Part shown: one piece after another, positions 1 to 8,185 of the stretch
Position numbering within the stretch: position 1 is the stretch's first letter
Layout of the letters: each line of letters begins with the position of its first letter
Assembly: GCA_039817415.1 (NCBI GenBank)
Contig: JBCBVV010000031.1
Coordinates: 1-64,000 of the forward strand
Direction: 5' to 3'
Length of the DNA stretch: 64,000 nt
Source: JALEFZ01 sp039817415
Lineage (GTDB): Bacteria; Bacteroidota; Bacteroidia; J057
Program-made: the position numbers and the translations under genes
Notes under the pieces: model-generated
The model's database searches: none
What the model saw: only the letters and a program-made list of their open reading frames with translations
Told to the model about the DNA's origin: nothing

Positions 1-127
1 CCAAAACAGGTGTCAGCCCAAGTCAGTATAGAACACTTAACTGAAGTTGATACTTCTCAATATGTTCAATTTGTTCTCAATCGGAATTGAAACAGTGGGA
101 CATTTTCCCTTGTTGTGCATTCAGACG

Positions 128-2509
128 CTAATATCTTCTTCTTCCGGCAGAAAATTCCATCGCTTCTCCCTTCCCAAATCCATAACTGAAGCCCATGACG
201 ATGAATCTTCCTCTAAATCTGCGGTTATAGACTGTGAACTCAGGTTGGATTGTTTGGCTTTCCTGTATTCTCGAAGCAAATAAGTCCCTCACACTAAGAT
301 TTATGACTCCGCGACCTTTGAGAATTTTTTTCCTTAGGCCAAGGTTCATAAAGGTAACATCAGATACTACTGACTGAACAGTTTTGAAGGAGGAACGATA
401 ATTTCCTGTAATTTCTATGTCGAGATCTGATTTTAGCGAGAATTTGGTATTCAACCTAGCTGACCATTGGGTACCCGTGAAGTCGAAATTGGTATTTTCA
501 AACTCTCCTTTTCTGTTGAAATAGAGGTAATTGAAATCGCCATTGATAGACCACCATGAAACAGGGGAATACTTACCATTAAATTCTATCCCAGTTGCAG
601 AATTGGTCCCAATGTTAAGTGGAGTAACAGTGTTGATCTCATTCTCAAAGAAACTAACTCTTTCGATCACATCTGAAGTGAATCGGTTAAAAACACCCAC
701 ATTCATAGACAGGTCATCCAAAACATATATGGCTGTTAATTCATAAGAATCGGTGAATTCAGGCAGTAAATCAGGATTACCCACTCTTATGGAAAAGTTG
801 TTTCTGATGTTGAAAAATGGGTTCAAGTCCCAAAGTCTTGGTCTTCTGATCCTTCTTGAATATCCTCCCATCACAGATAGTCTTTCTGTAAATTTGAAAG
901 AGGTGTGAGCAGATGGGAAGAGATTGGTGAAATCCTGTTTGTTGGTCTCGTTGGTATTCACAAGGAAGGTTTTCAAATCAGTATTTTCGGCTCTTAATCC
1001 AAGCTTAAGCCCCCATTTCTTTCCTTCATAAGCACCTGTACCATAGACGCCCAATACTTTTTGATCATACTCAAAGACATTGGTCAATCCAGAATCTACC
1101 ACCCATGTTTCATTGAAGAAATTGCTTACTGAAAAGTCGTTGCTTACATCATTGATGACATATTGGGCGCCGGTTTCTAGGGTAATTTTATCATTAATGG
1201 GCTTGGTATAGTCTAGTTTGAAGGTGTAGCGAGATTCCCCAAAGGAAGTGCTGGTACGCTGACGGCCATCGATTCCGCTGCCAGAAATGGATTCGTTTAA
1301 AAATTCCGATGATTGGTCCTTCGCAAACAAATTTCCCAGCACACTAAAGAGAAGATCATGCTTTTTGTTGTCCTTGAAGTCCTTTTTGTATTGTAACTCG
1401 TATTGGTATTTAGGATTGAGTGCCTCGGTTACTTCGGTTCTTCTCCATTCAGCCAGTACATTACCATCTCCATCAACTTGGGTAAAATCTGTTTGAGAGG
1501 GTTGATCTTCAATTTCATAGGAAAAACTTCCCGAAAGGGTAATAACATTGGTAGGGTTGATATAGTAATCTGTTCCCAAAATGAAATTGTAGAAGTTTTC
1601 ATTCCTAAACTGCTCACCTACAGTATTTAGGGTAGTATTGCTGCTAAGGTTGGTGTTGTTGTTGGTTACGTCATTGGGTAACTCTCGGTAGCCACCACCC
1701 AATTGAGCGAAGAGATTGAATTTCTCGGTACGGCGATTAAGGCTAAGGCCAAAGCTATGGTTATGTGGAACTCCTATATTGATGGTGAAAGAACCGTTGA
1801 TTCCCTTCCTTTCATCCTTTTTTAAGACAATATTGATGATGCCTGAGGTTCCTTCCGCCTCGTACTTGGCTGAGGGATTGGTGATGACTTCGATCTTTTC
1901 TATCATATCCGCAGTAATGGTTCCCATGGCATTGCCTTCCTCGCTGGCAATTACTGAGGGCTTACCATTGATCAGAATTTGTACACCTGAACTTCCTCTA
2001 AGACTAATTTGCCCTTCAATGTTGACATTGACTGAGGGAACATTATTGAGTACGTCCAATGCACTCGCTCCCGAACTACTCAGGTCCTTTCCTACATTAA
2101 ATACTCGTTTGTCCAACTTGAATTCGGTTGAAGACTTTTCTCCCTGGATAACAACTTCATCCACAGATTGGACACTCTCTTCCAAAAGGATGGTCCCAAG
2201 ATTGGCCGTTCCATTGGAAAAGGCGTCTACCGGAATAAGTTTATCCTTATAACCAAGAAAAGTTATACTTAGACTTACATTTTGCTTCGTGCTCTTCAGG
2301 ATGAACTCACCCTGGGAATTGGTTGTGGTTCCATCTAACGATGTATGGGTACCATTTTCTAGAAGGATGACAGTTGCATACTCCAGAGGGGTATTGTCTG
2401 AAGAAGCTACTTTGCCCTTTACCTGAAAAAGAGACTGCTGTGCCCAAACCAATTGAGGGATACAGAGGGAAATGAATAAAAAGTAAGGGAGTATAGTTTT
2501 GTTGATCAT
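128..2509 (-). CDS. Outer-membrane beta-barrel receptor (TonB-dependent receptor-like)
   Basis: A 793-residue outer-membrane protein. A signal peptide ends near residue 23 (VWA then QQ). Residues about 30-105 form a carboxypeptidase-regulatory-like domain, as seen at the start of many Bacteroidota TonB receptors. Residues about 140-230 form a plug domain (SGASALDVLNNVPSV, then IEKIEVITNPSAKYEAEG). The remainder is a beta-barrel of the OMP_b-brl_3 type, rich in alternating aromatic strands. Such proteins bind and import or sense large ligands; the ligand here is unknown. No SusD partner is adjacent, so it is not a typical glycan importer. It is divergent from a LytS/LytTR pair 207 bp away, an arrangement in which the regulator may control the receptor (inference). 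Family confidence is high, substrate unknown. Bases 1-127 downstream hold no recognisable gene. Confidence 0.9.
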   Translation of the reverse strand: MINKTILPYFLFISLCIPQLVWAQQSLFQVKGKVASSDNTPLEYATVILLENGTHTSLDGTTTNSQGEFILKSTKQNVSLSITFLGYKDKLIPVDAFSNGTANLGTILLEESVQSVDEVVIQGEKSSTEFKLDKRVFNVGKDLSSSGASALDVLNNVPSVNVNIEGQISLRGSSGVQILINGKPSVIASEEGNAMGTITADMIEKIEVITNPSAKYEAEGTSGIINIVLKKDERKGINGSFTINIGVPHNHSFGLSLNRRTEKFNLFAQLGGGYRELPNDVTNNNTNLSSNTTLNTVGEQFRNENFYNFILGTDYYINPTNVITLSGSFSYEIEDQPSQTDFTQVDGDGNVLAEWRRTEVTEALNPKYQYELQYKKDFKDNKKHDLLFSVLGNLFAKDQSSEFLNESISGSGIDGRQRTSTSFGESRYTFKLDYTKPINDKITLETGAQYVINDVSNDFSVSNFFNETWVVDSGLTNVFEYDQKVLGVYGTGAYEGKKWGLKLGLRAENTDLKTFLVNTNETNKQDFTNLFPSAHTSFKFTERLSVMGGYSRRIRRPRLWDLNPFFNIRNNFSIRVGNPDLLPEFTDSYELTAIYVLDDLSMNVGVFNRFTSDVIERVSFFENEINTVTPLNIGTNSATGIEFNGKYSPVSWWSINGDFNYLYFNRKGEFENTNFDFTGTQWSARLNTKFSLKSDLDIEITGNYRSSFKTVQSVVSDVTFMNLGLRKKILKGRGVINLSVRDLFASRIQESQTIQPEFTVYNRRFRGRFIVMGFSYGFGKGEAMEFSAGRRRY

Positions 2510-2669
2510 GGGAGTATAGTATTATACACTACAAATGAAAGAAGATGACGCGACCCCAGAAAATGAAATCCGTCAACGGCATCTTTATCTCCCTGAATGA
2601 CAGCTGTCCCCTAAGCGGGTAAATGAGGTCGTTTGTCTGCTAGATTCAGTCGTTGATCGGATTGATTTT

Positions 2670-2698
2670 TTGTGCATATGAATTTATACATATGTTTG
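2670..2698 (+). promoter_or_regulatory. Predicted Bacteroidota-type promoter for the LytS/LytTR operon
   Basis: TTG at 2670-2672 is followed after 18 bases by TATGTTTG at 2691-2698. This fits the Bacteroidota primary-sigma consensus (TTG around -33, TAnnTTTG around -7). Transcription would begin near 2703-2705. That favours the ATG at 2717 over the upstream GTG (2672) and ATG (2702) codons. Based on motif match only. Confidence 0.45.
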
Positions 2699-2716
2699 TT
2701 TATGGCTAATAACCAA

Positions 2717-3736
2717 ATGAAAGTAGGCATAAGCAGAAATGAGGTGATCTTTCAGATTATTCTCCTTATCCTAACTTTCTTATTCTATTCATTTGATAAG
2801 AATGAACCACAGATCAACGAACAGCATGTCGTCTTTTTCCTAAACTATGTGCTGGCCGTGTTCTTCATCAATTATTTCCTCCTTCCCAGATTTTTCTACC
2901 GCAAGAATTACATCACCTTTTTTGTCTTGGTTGCTGTCACCATAGGATGGGTAATTTTGATTGAGGAGTTGGTATTGGAAAAAATCTACTTCCCCGACAC
3001 AAGAGGCAAGAGTTTTCCTGGTTTGTTCTACACCTTGGTTCAGATCCTTCCCGTGATTGTCATTTTATCAGGATTTAAATTTGCCTGGGATGCCTTGATC
3101 AAACAGCAAGAAGTGGAAACGCTCAAAGAGAATATGCTGGAGAGTGAATTACAATTCCTCACTTCCCAAATCAACCCGCACTTCCTGTTCAACAACCTGA
3201 ATAATCTTTACTCATACGCCATCGAACAATCTCCCAAGACGCCTACCATTATCCTTGAGTTGAGTTCCGTGCTGAGATATATGCTCTATGAGTGTAAGGA
3301 GAAATATGTCCTTCTATCCAAGGAAATTGAGCAATTACAAAACTTTACGCGTTTGAGCCAGCTGCAAATTGAGGACAGAGGAACCGTTACTTTTAACAGC
3401 CATCTATCTGACAGCCATTATTACATTGCCCCACTTATTCTGATCGTATTCATTGAAAATGCGTTTAAGCATAGCCAAGCTAGTCAATCCAGTAATATTC
3501 AGATTGACATCAATATTGACATGGAGGAAGATGGCTGGTTGCGCTTTTTCTGTGCCAATAGCTATGATAAGGAATCCAATACCGATAACCTGGATAAGGG
3601 AATCGGACTTGCCAATGTCAAAAAACGTTTAGAACTTCTTTATCCAGATACTCACAACTTGGAGATTACGGATAAGAATGGTCTGTTTGAAGTAGCGTTA
3701 ACGCTCAAAATGTGGCAAGAAAAACCAGTTTCATGA
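2717..3736 (+). CDS. LytS/YehU-type sensor histidine kinase
   Basis: An inner-membrane sensor kinase of the LytS/YehU class (His_kinase family PF06580). Several hydrophobic segments cover the first ~115 residues and no periplasmic sensor domain is obvious. They are followed by the family's phosphoacceptor block with QINPHFLFNNLNNL, where the His is the predicted phosphorylation site. A GHKL ATPase domain follows with N-box IENAFKHS and G-box GIGLANVKKRLELLYP. The start at ATG 2717 was chosen because the predicted promoter lies just upstream; 2702 (ATG) and 2672 (GTG) are in-frame alternatives. The stop overlaps the next start (ATGA), so kinase and regulator are translationally coupled. The signal is unknown. 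Confidence 0.92.
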   Translation: MKVGISRNEVIFQIILLILTFLFYSFDKNEPQINEQHVVFFLNYVLAVFFINYFLLPRFFYRKNYITFFVLVAVTIGWVILIEELVLEKIYFPDTRGKSFPGLFYTLVQILPVIVILSGFKFAWDALIKQQEVETLKENMLESELQFLTSQINPHFLFNNLNNLYSYAIEQSPKTPTIILELSSVLRYMLYECKEKYVLLSKEIEQLQNFTRLSQLQIEDRGTVTFNSHLSDSHYYIAPLILIVFIENAFKHSQASQSSNIQIDINIDMEEDGWLRFFCANSYDKESNTDNLDKGIGLANVKKRLELLYPDTHNLEITDKNGLFEVALTLKMWQEKPVS

Positions 3737-4431
3737 AATGTATCATCATTGAGGACCAACCGCCTGCACAAAGGATTCTTAAAAAATATATTGAGGACTT
3801 TTCTAATCTAGAACTGGTAGAGGTATTTGCCAATGCCCTTGACGCATTTGCCTTTCTTACCCAAAACAGGGTGGATTTGATCTTCTTGGATGTTCATTTA
3901 CCAAAGATGTCCGGCATCGATTTTCTCAAAAGTTATCGCAATCCTCCAGCGATTATCATGACGACTGCCTTTCCAGATTACGCGCTGGAAGGGTATGAAT
4001 TAGATGTAGTTGACTACCTTCTTAAGCCCTTTTCCTTTCAAAGGTTCGTTCAAGCAGTTTCCAAAGTACCCCAGCAACACCTTGTTCATGAAACCGCAGA
4101 TAGTCCTCAGAAAGAATATAAAAAAGAGATTTTTATCAAATCTGGCCATGAGTATATCAAATTGAAGGTTGATGAGATTTTCTATATCAAATCAGATGCG
4201 GACTATACGGAGATTTTCATTCCTTCCAAGAAGCACCTTTCAGCTGATCCCCTAAGAATTTGGATCGAGAAACTAGATCCTGCTGTTTTTGCACGGGTCC
4301 ACAAATCCTTCATCATAAATACAGCAAAAATTGAAAGAGTGGTTGGGAATCAAATTTACCTGAATGAAGGGCATGTCATTCCTCTGGGACGCACCTACAA
4401 GGAGGACTTTGTCAATACCTTTATCAAGTAG
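3733..4431 (+). CDS. LytTR-family response regulator
   Basis: Cognate response regulator of the upstream kinase, about 232 residues. The receiver domain (1-115) has the acidic pair E7/D8, the phosphoacceptor D53 in LIFLDVHLPKMSG and K98 in the LLKPF loop. The C-terminal LytTR DNA-binding domain (about 135-230) contains the characteristic IKSDADYTEIF and FARVHKSFIIN segments. LytTR proteins bind paired short direct repeats in promoters. The start at 3733 gives a 4-bp ATGA overlap with the kinase stop; a GTG at 3712 would add seven residues in front of the receiver core and is less likely. The neighbouring divergent receptor gene is a plausible target (inference). Confidence 0.93.
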   Translation: MKCIIIEDQPPAQRILKKYIEDFSNLELVEVFANALDAFAFLTQNRVDLIFLDVHLPKMSGIDFLKSYRNPPAIIMTTAFPDYALEGYELDVVDYLLKPFSFQRFVQAVSKVPQQHLVHETADSPQKEYKKEIFIKSGHEYIKLKVDEIFYIKSDADYTEIFIPSKKHLSADPLRIWIEKLDPAVFARVHKSFIINTAKIERVVGNQIYLNEGHVIPLGRTYKEDFVNTFIK

Positions 4432-4548
4432 GCTTATCCAAGCTGGAGCCTTAGCCTAATTTTCTGCGCTTATCCTGTTGAAATTGTCATTCAAAGAAAA
4501 TTCTTGGTTGTCACAATTTCCCTTGGCAAATTTATTTTGCATGAAACT

Positions 4549-4576
4549 TACCTGAGAATTTGGAAGTTCTCAGGTA
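4549..4576 (+). promoter_or_regulatory. Perfect 10-bp inverted repeat before the esterase gene
   Basis: TACCTGAGAA (4549-4558) and TTCTCAGGTA (4567-4576) are perfect inverted arms around an 8-base loop, ending 14 bases before the ATG at 4591. It could be a protein operator or a 5'-UTR hairpin. There is no T-tract, so a terminator is unlikely. Confidence 0.4.
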
Positions 4577-4590
4577 TAATCTCATTCCCT

Positions 4591-5889
4591 ATGAACCGCT
4601 ACTGTTTACTGATTTTGTTTGCCCTGTGTTCCTCCCATGTTCTGTCTGCTCAGGACAAAGAGGTATCTCCTACATCTGGAGAAAGTTATCATCTTTTCGT
4701 GGAGGGCTTTGATTGGGGAGCTGCTTTCTCTAGGGTGCTTGTAAAAACAGATAAGGTTCAGAAAAGCTTTCAAAAGGATGATTTCGTTATCAGGGCACAT
4801 AGTTCAACAGATTGTTCTCAAGAGAAAGGAGGGGACTTGCAGGGAGAACGGCATATTATTTTTGCCTATCCTTCGGACGAAAATGGGAAAAGGGTCAATT
4901 CTTCCGAATGGGTTACACTAGTCATGGAAGTAGGGCCAGATTTACAGATTAGCAAAGCCACCAAGTACTACTATAATGACCAGTGTAAAGGAACGGTTTG
5001 GATTGATTATGCCTTATCCATTACACAAAAATCGACGCTTCGGACTTGGAATCGAGAAGAGAGGAGGTTTCATCCCGAACTTGATAAGTTTGATCTAAGT
5101 GGTTCATTTTCATATGGTAAAGGGGAGAAGATGAGGTATGCTTCCTTTACACCTCAAACAGACAATAAGAAGTCTCCCTTGATCATTTGGCTTCATGGTG
5201 GAGGAGAAGGCGGATACGATCCTTCTATTGCACTAATGGGCAACAAGGCAACACACTATGCTTCAGACGAAATTCAGCATCATTTCGATGGAGCCTATGT
5301 TCTGGTTCCTCAATGTCCTGGCGCCTGGATGGACAATGAAGAAGGCATTGTAACCATGGGAAAAGAAGAAGATGTCTATCACAAACCTCTCTTGGCATTG
5401 ATCAAGGATTTTGTAGACCATCATGAAGGGATTGATAGAAAGAGGATATACCTAGGAGGCTGCTCTAATGGGGGATACATGACGTTGAAATTGATGCTCC
5501 AGGATCCAGATTACTTTGCTGCCGGATTCGTAAGTTCTTCTGCCTACTTTTCCAAGTATATCAGTGATGAAGGCGTAAAATCAATCAAAAAGAAACCTAT
5601 ATGGTTTGCCCATTCAAAGGATGACAACACAACCAAGGCGGATGAAACGGCCATTCCTCTTTATCATCGGCTGAAGGAAGCAGGTGCTAAAAATGTTTAT
5701 CTCTCACTGTTTGACCATGTTATTGATATATCGGGTTCATATGGTGGAGAAGCATATCATTACAATGGACACCTATCATGGATTTATGTTCACGAAAATG
5801 AATGTCGACTGGATATAGACGGTAAACCAGTAAAATGGAAAGGGAAACCCACAAGCATGATGCCATGGTTAGCTGCCCAATCCAACTGA
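4591..5889 (+). CDS. Secreted alpha/beta-hydrolase (esterase/prolyl-oligopeptidase-like)
   Basis: An exported 432-residue hydrolase. The start at 4591 gives a clean signal peptide (MNRYCLLILFALC, cleavage after LSA). The longer frame from 4504 would bury that signal and overlap an inverted repeat, so it was not chosen. Residues about 25-165 form a beta-rich Ig-like N-terminal domain seen in esterase-depolymerase proteins. The catalytic domain shows the oxyanion strand IIWLHGGGEGG, nucleophile Ser292 in GCSNGGYM, an Asp at 344 or 345 (HSKDDN) and a candidate His394 (NGHLSW). Homologues include feruloyl/acetyl-xylan esterases and peptidases. The substrate cannot be assigned, though a carbohydrate ester is plausible given the xylan locus elsewhere in the window. 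Confidence 0.82.
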   Translation: MNRYCLLILFALCSSHVLSAQDKEVSPTSGESYHLFVEGFDWGAAFSRVLVKTDKVQKSFQKDDFVIRAHSSTDCSQEKGGDLQGERHIIFAYPSDENGKRVNSSEWVTLVMEVGPDLQISKATKYYYNDQCKGTVWIDYALSITQKSTLRTWNREERRFHPELDKFDLSGSFSYGKGEKMRYASFTPQTDNKKSPLIIWLHGGGEGGYDPSIALMGNKATHYASDEIQHHFDGAYVLVPQCPGAWMDNEEGIVTMGKEEDVYHKPLLALIKDFVDHHEGIDRKRIYLGGCSNGGYMTLKLMLQDPDYFAAGFVSSSAYFSKYISDEGVKSIKKKPIWFAHSKDDNTTKADETAIPLYHRLKEAGAKNVYLSLFDHVIDISGSYGGEAYHYNGHLSWIYVHENECRLDIDGKPVKWKGKPTSMMPWLAAQSN

Positions 5890-5928
5890 TCTGACTCATA
5901 AGCTGTTTATTATCCCAACATCCTGCTC

Positions 5929-8166
5929 ATGTCAATACACACGATCTATAATTACCCCTTTGTATTAACGATTCTGTTATTCTTTTCGGGATACGGTTTT
6001 AGTCAGTCATTAACCATCCGAGAGACCCAGGCTCCTATTAAGATTGATGGTGTCCTTGACGAAGAAGCCTGGGAACAGGCAGAACTGGCAGATCATTTTC
6101 ACCAATACTTCCCTTTCGATACTTCAGAATCTATTGTTCGTACGGAGATCAAAATCACCTATGACAAAGAATTCATCTATGTTGGAGCCACTATGTATAA
6201 CAATGGCCCGAGGGAGTATGTCGTTCCATCATTAAGGCGAGATTTTCGAGGAGCTGCTTTTGATGGAATCTCAGTTGTATTGGATACTTACAAGGACAGA
6301 ACCAACGGTTTTTTATTTGGCGTGAATCCGTATGGGGTTCAGCGCGAAGGATTGATATCTAATGGGGGAACCAGAGGGCAGAATGATAGTTTTACCTTAA
6401 CCTGGGATAACAAATGGTATGCAGAGGCTAAGATCTTAGAAGACCGCTGGGTAGCAGAATTGGCCATTCCCTTCAAATCCATTCGATACAAGGAAAATGG
6501 AGAGTCATGGTACATGAACTTTTATCGAGTTGACAGTGAAACGGGAGAGCGATCCTCTTGGTCTCCCATTCCTAGAAACTTTCGATTGGTCAATCTAGCT
6601 TTCAACAAAGAAGTAAGGTGGGATAAACCTTTGGGGAGTACCGGCAAAAATATTTCCCTCATTCCGTATATGGCCTATAAAGCGGCCAAGAATTTTGAAG
6701 AAAATACACCAAGAACATCTGACTTTGCTGTAGGAGGAGATGCAAAGGTAGCGATTACCTCTGCCCTCAATCTTGATTTGACCTTTAACCCAGATTTTTC
6801 ACAGGTAGAAACGGACCAGCAAGTAACAAACTTGGATCGGTTTGAGATATTTTTTCCAGAGCAAAGACAATTTTTTCTAGAGAATGCAGATCTCTTCGCT
6901 TCTTTTGGAAGTGGAGGAGCCAGGCCATTTTTCTCACGTAGGATAGGCGTTGCGAGAGACTCCAGCACAGGAGCCAATGTACAAAATCCACTCTATGTTG
7001 GGGGACGATTGAGCGGTAACCTAAACAACAAATGGAGAATTGGCGCCATGTCAGTTCAAGCGGCTTCAGATAGAGAAATTTCGCTACCTTCCATCAATTT
7101 TGGAGTGGTATCGGTACAAAGGAGAATTGGCAAACGTTCAAATGTGTCTGCAATTTTGGTAGGTAAACAGGCTTTTCAAGATTCTATAGGGGGAGAAATC
7201 ACCCTTCGGCCTGATGCGACTAACCTAACGGCGGGTGTAGACTTAAATTTGGCTACACCAGATAACAAATGGAGTGGGAAGGCTTATTTCCATCATAGTT
7301 TTGAAAGAGAGCAGCCTGATTCAGCTTTCTCATACGGCTTATCTGCTTCCTATCAAACTTATCGATGGGCCATTCGAAATGAATTTCGTTCTATTGGGGT
7401 GAATTTTAATCCTGAGGTGGGTTTTGTTAGGCGGACGGACTTTTCTCAAATGAGAGGAAATGCAGTGTATTTCTTTTATCCCTCAAAAGGACCTATTCAA
7501 TCTCATGGGCCAGGTTTTGATTATGATGTCTTGAGCAATCGTTTTTTCGGACCAACAGATTGGGACATCAACCTACTTTACAATATCAATTTTAAGAGTT
7601 CTGCTAGATTTGGTATGCGACTTCGAAGACAGTATACCTATCTCTTCTCTAGCTTTGATCCCTCGGGAACAGGAGGTGTTGAAATCCCTGAAGGAAATGA
7701 ATTTGCCTACAATTTGATCTTTGCTCGTTTCAATTCTGATCAGCGAAAATCATTTTTTTACGAACTTTCGACCCGTTCAGGAGAGTATTTCGGGGGAACA
7801 AGGCTCAATCTAGAAGGGACGCTTTCCTACCGCTTTATTCCAAGGGTGATCACTTCTTTGAACTTTCAATTGAATCGTATCCGGTTACCTAAGCCTTACA
7901 ACGATGCTGATCTATATCTCATTGGACCAAGGTTGGATATCACCTTTAGCAGGAAGATATTCTGGACCACCTTTGTCCAATTCAATAGCCAGATCAACAA
8001 TGTTAATGTAAATACTCGCTTCCAGTGGAGGTACAATCCCGTTTCTGACTTGTTTATCGTCTACTCTGACAATTATTTTTCGGAAATCGGAAATCGTTTT
8101 GTGGATTTCAATCTGCCAAAGTCAAGGGCGATTGTGGTGAAGCTGACCTATTGGTTTAATCCTTAG
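5929..8166 (+). CDS. DUF5916 outer-membrane protein with CBM9-like N-terminus
   Basis: A 745-residue exported protein. A signal peptide ends around residue 25 (GFSQ). Residues about 30-215 match the family-9 carbohydrate-binding-like fold that opens with APIKIDGVLDEEAWEQA. The remainder is the DUF5916 region, probably a membrane beta-barrel: it has PDFSQVETDQQVTNLDRFEIFFPE-type conserved text (split here as PDFSQVETDQQ and RFEIFFPEQRQFFLE), alternating aromatic strands and a C-terminal aromatic residue close to the end. The family is widespread in Bacteroidota; its function is not established. It lies 39 bp after the esterase on the same strand, so the two may be cotranscribed. Confidence 0.85.
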   Translation: MSIHTIYNYPFVLTILLFFSGYGFSQSLTIRETQAPIKIDGVLDEEAWEQAELADHFHQYFPFDTSESIVRTEIKITYDKEFIYVGATMYNNGPREYVVPSLRRDFRGAAFDGISVVLDTYKDRTNGFLFGVNPYGVQREGLISNGGTRGQNDSFTLTWDNKWYAEAKILEDRWVAELAIPFKSIRYKENGESWYMNFYRVDSETGERSSWSPIPRNFRLVNLAFNKEVRWDKPLGSTGKNISLIPYMAYKAAKNFEENTPRTSDFAVGGDAKVAITSALNLDLTFNPDFSQVETDQQVTNLDRFEIFFPEQRQFFLENADLFASFGSGGARPFFSRRIGVARDSSTGANVQNPLYVGGRLSGNLNNKWRIGAMSVQAASDREISLPSINFGVVSVQRRIGKRSNVSAILVGKQAFQDSIGGEITLRPDATNLTAGVDLNLATPDNKWSGKAYFHHSFEREQPDSAFSYGLSASYQTYRWAIRNEFRSIGVNFNPEVGFVRRTDFSQMRGNAVYFFYPSKGPIQSHGPGFDYDVLSNRFFGPTDWDINLLYNINFKSSARFGMRLRRQYTYLFSSFDPSGTGGVEIPEGNEFAYNLIFARFNSDQRKSFFYELSTRSGEYFGGTRLNLEGTLSYRFIPRVITSLNFQLNRIRLPKPYNDADLYLIGPRLDITFSRKIFWTTFVQFNSQINNVNVNTRFQWRYNPVSDLFIVYSDNYFSEIGNRFVDFNLPKSRAIVVKLTYWFNP

Positions 8167-8185
8167 GGAAGTGCAAGGAGGGCCA

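Noticed and set aside
1..127. Possible gene end at the left edge
   Set aside because: No frame with a recognisable motif or continuing domain could be supported in this stretch.
1716..2252. 178-residue plus-strand frame
   Set aside because: It lies wholly inside the well-supported receptor gene on the other strand and shows no family motif or signal peptide of its own.
4504..4590. N-terminal extension of the esterase
   Set aside because: It would bury the signal peptide and translate through a perfect inverted repeat.
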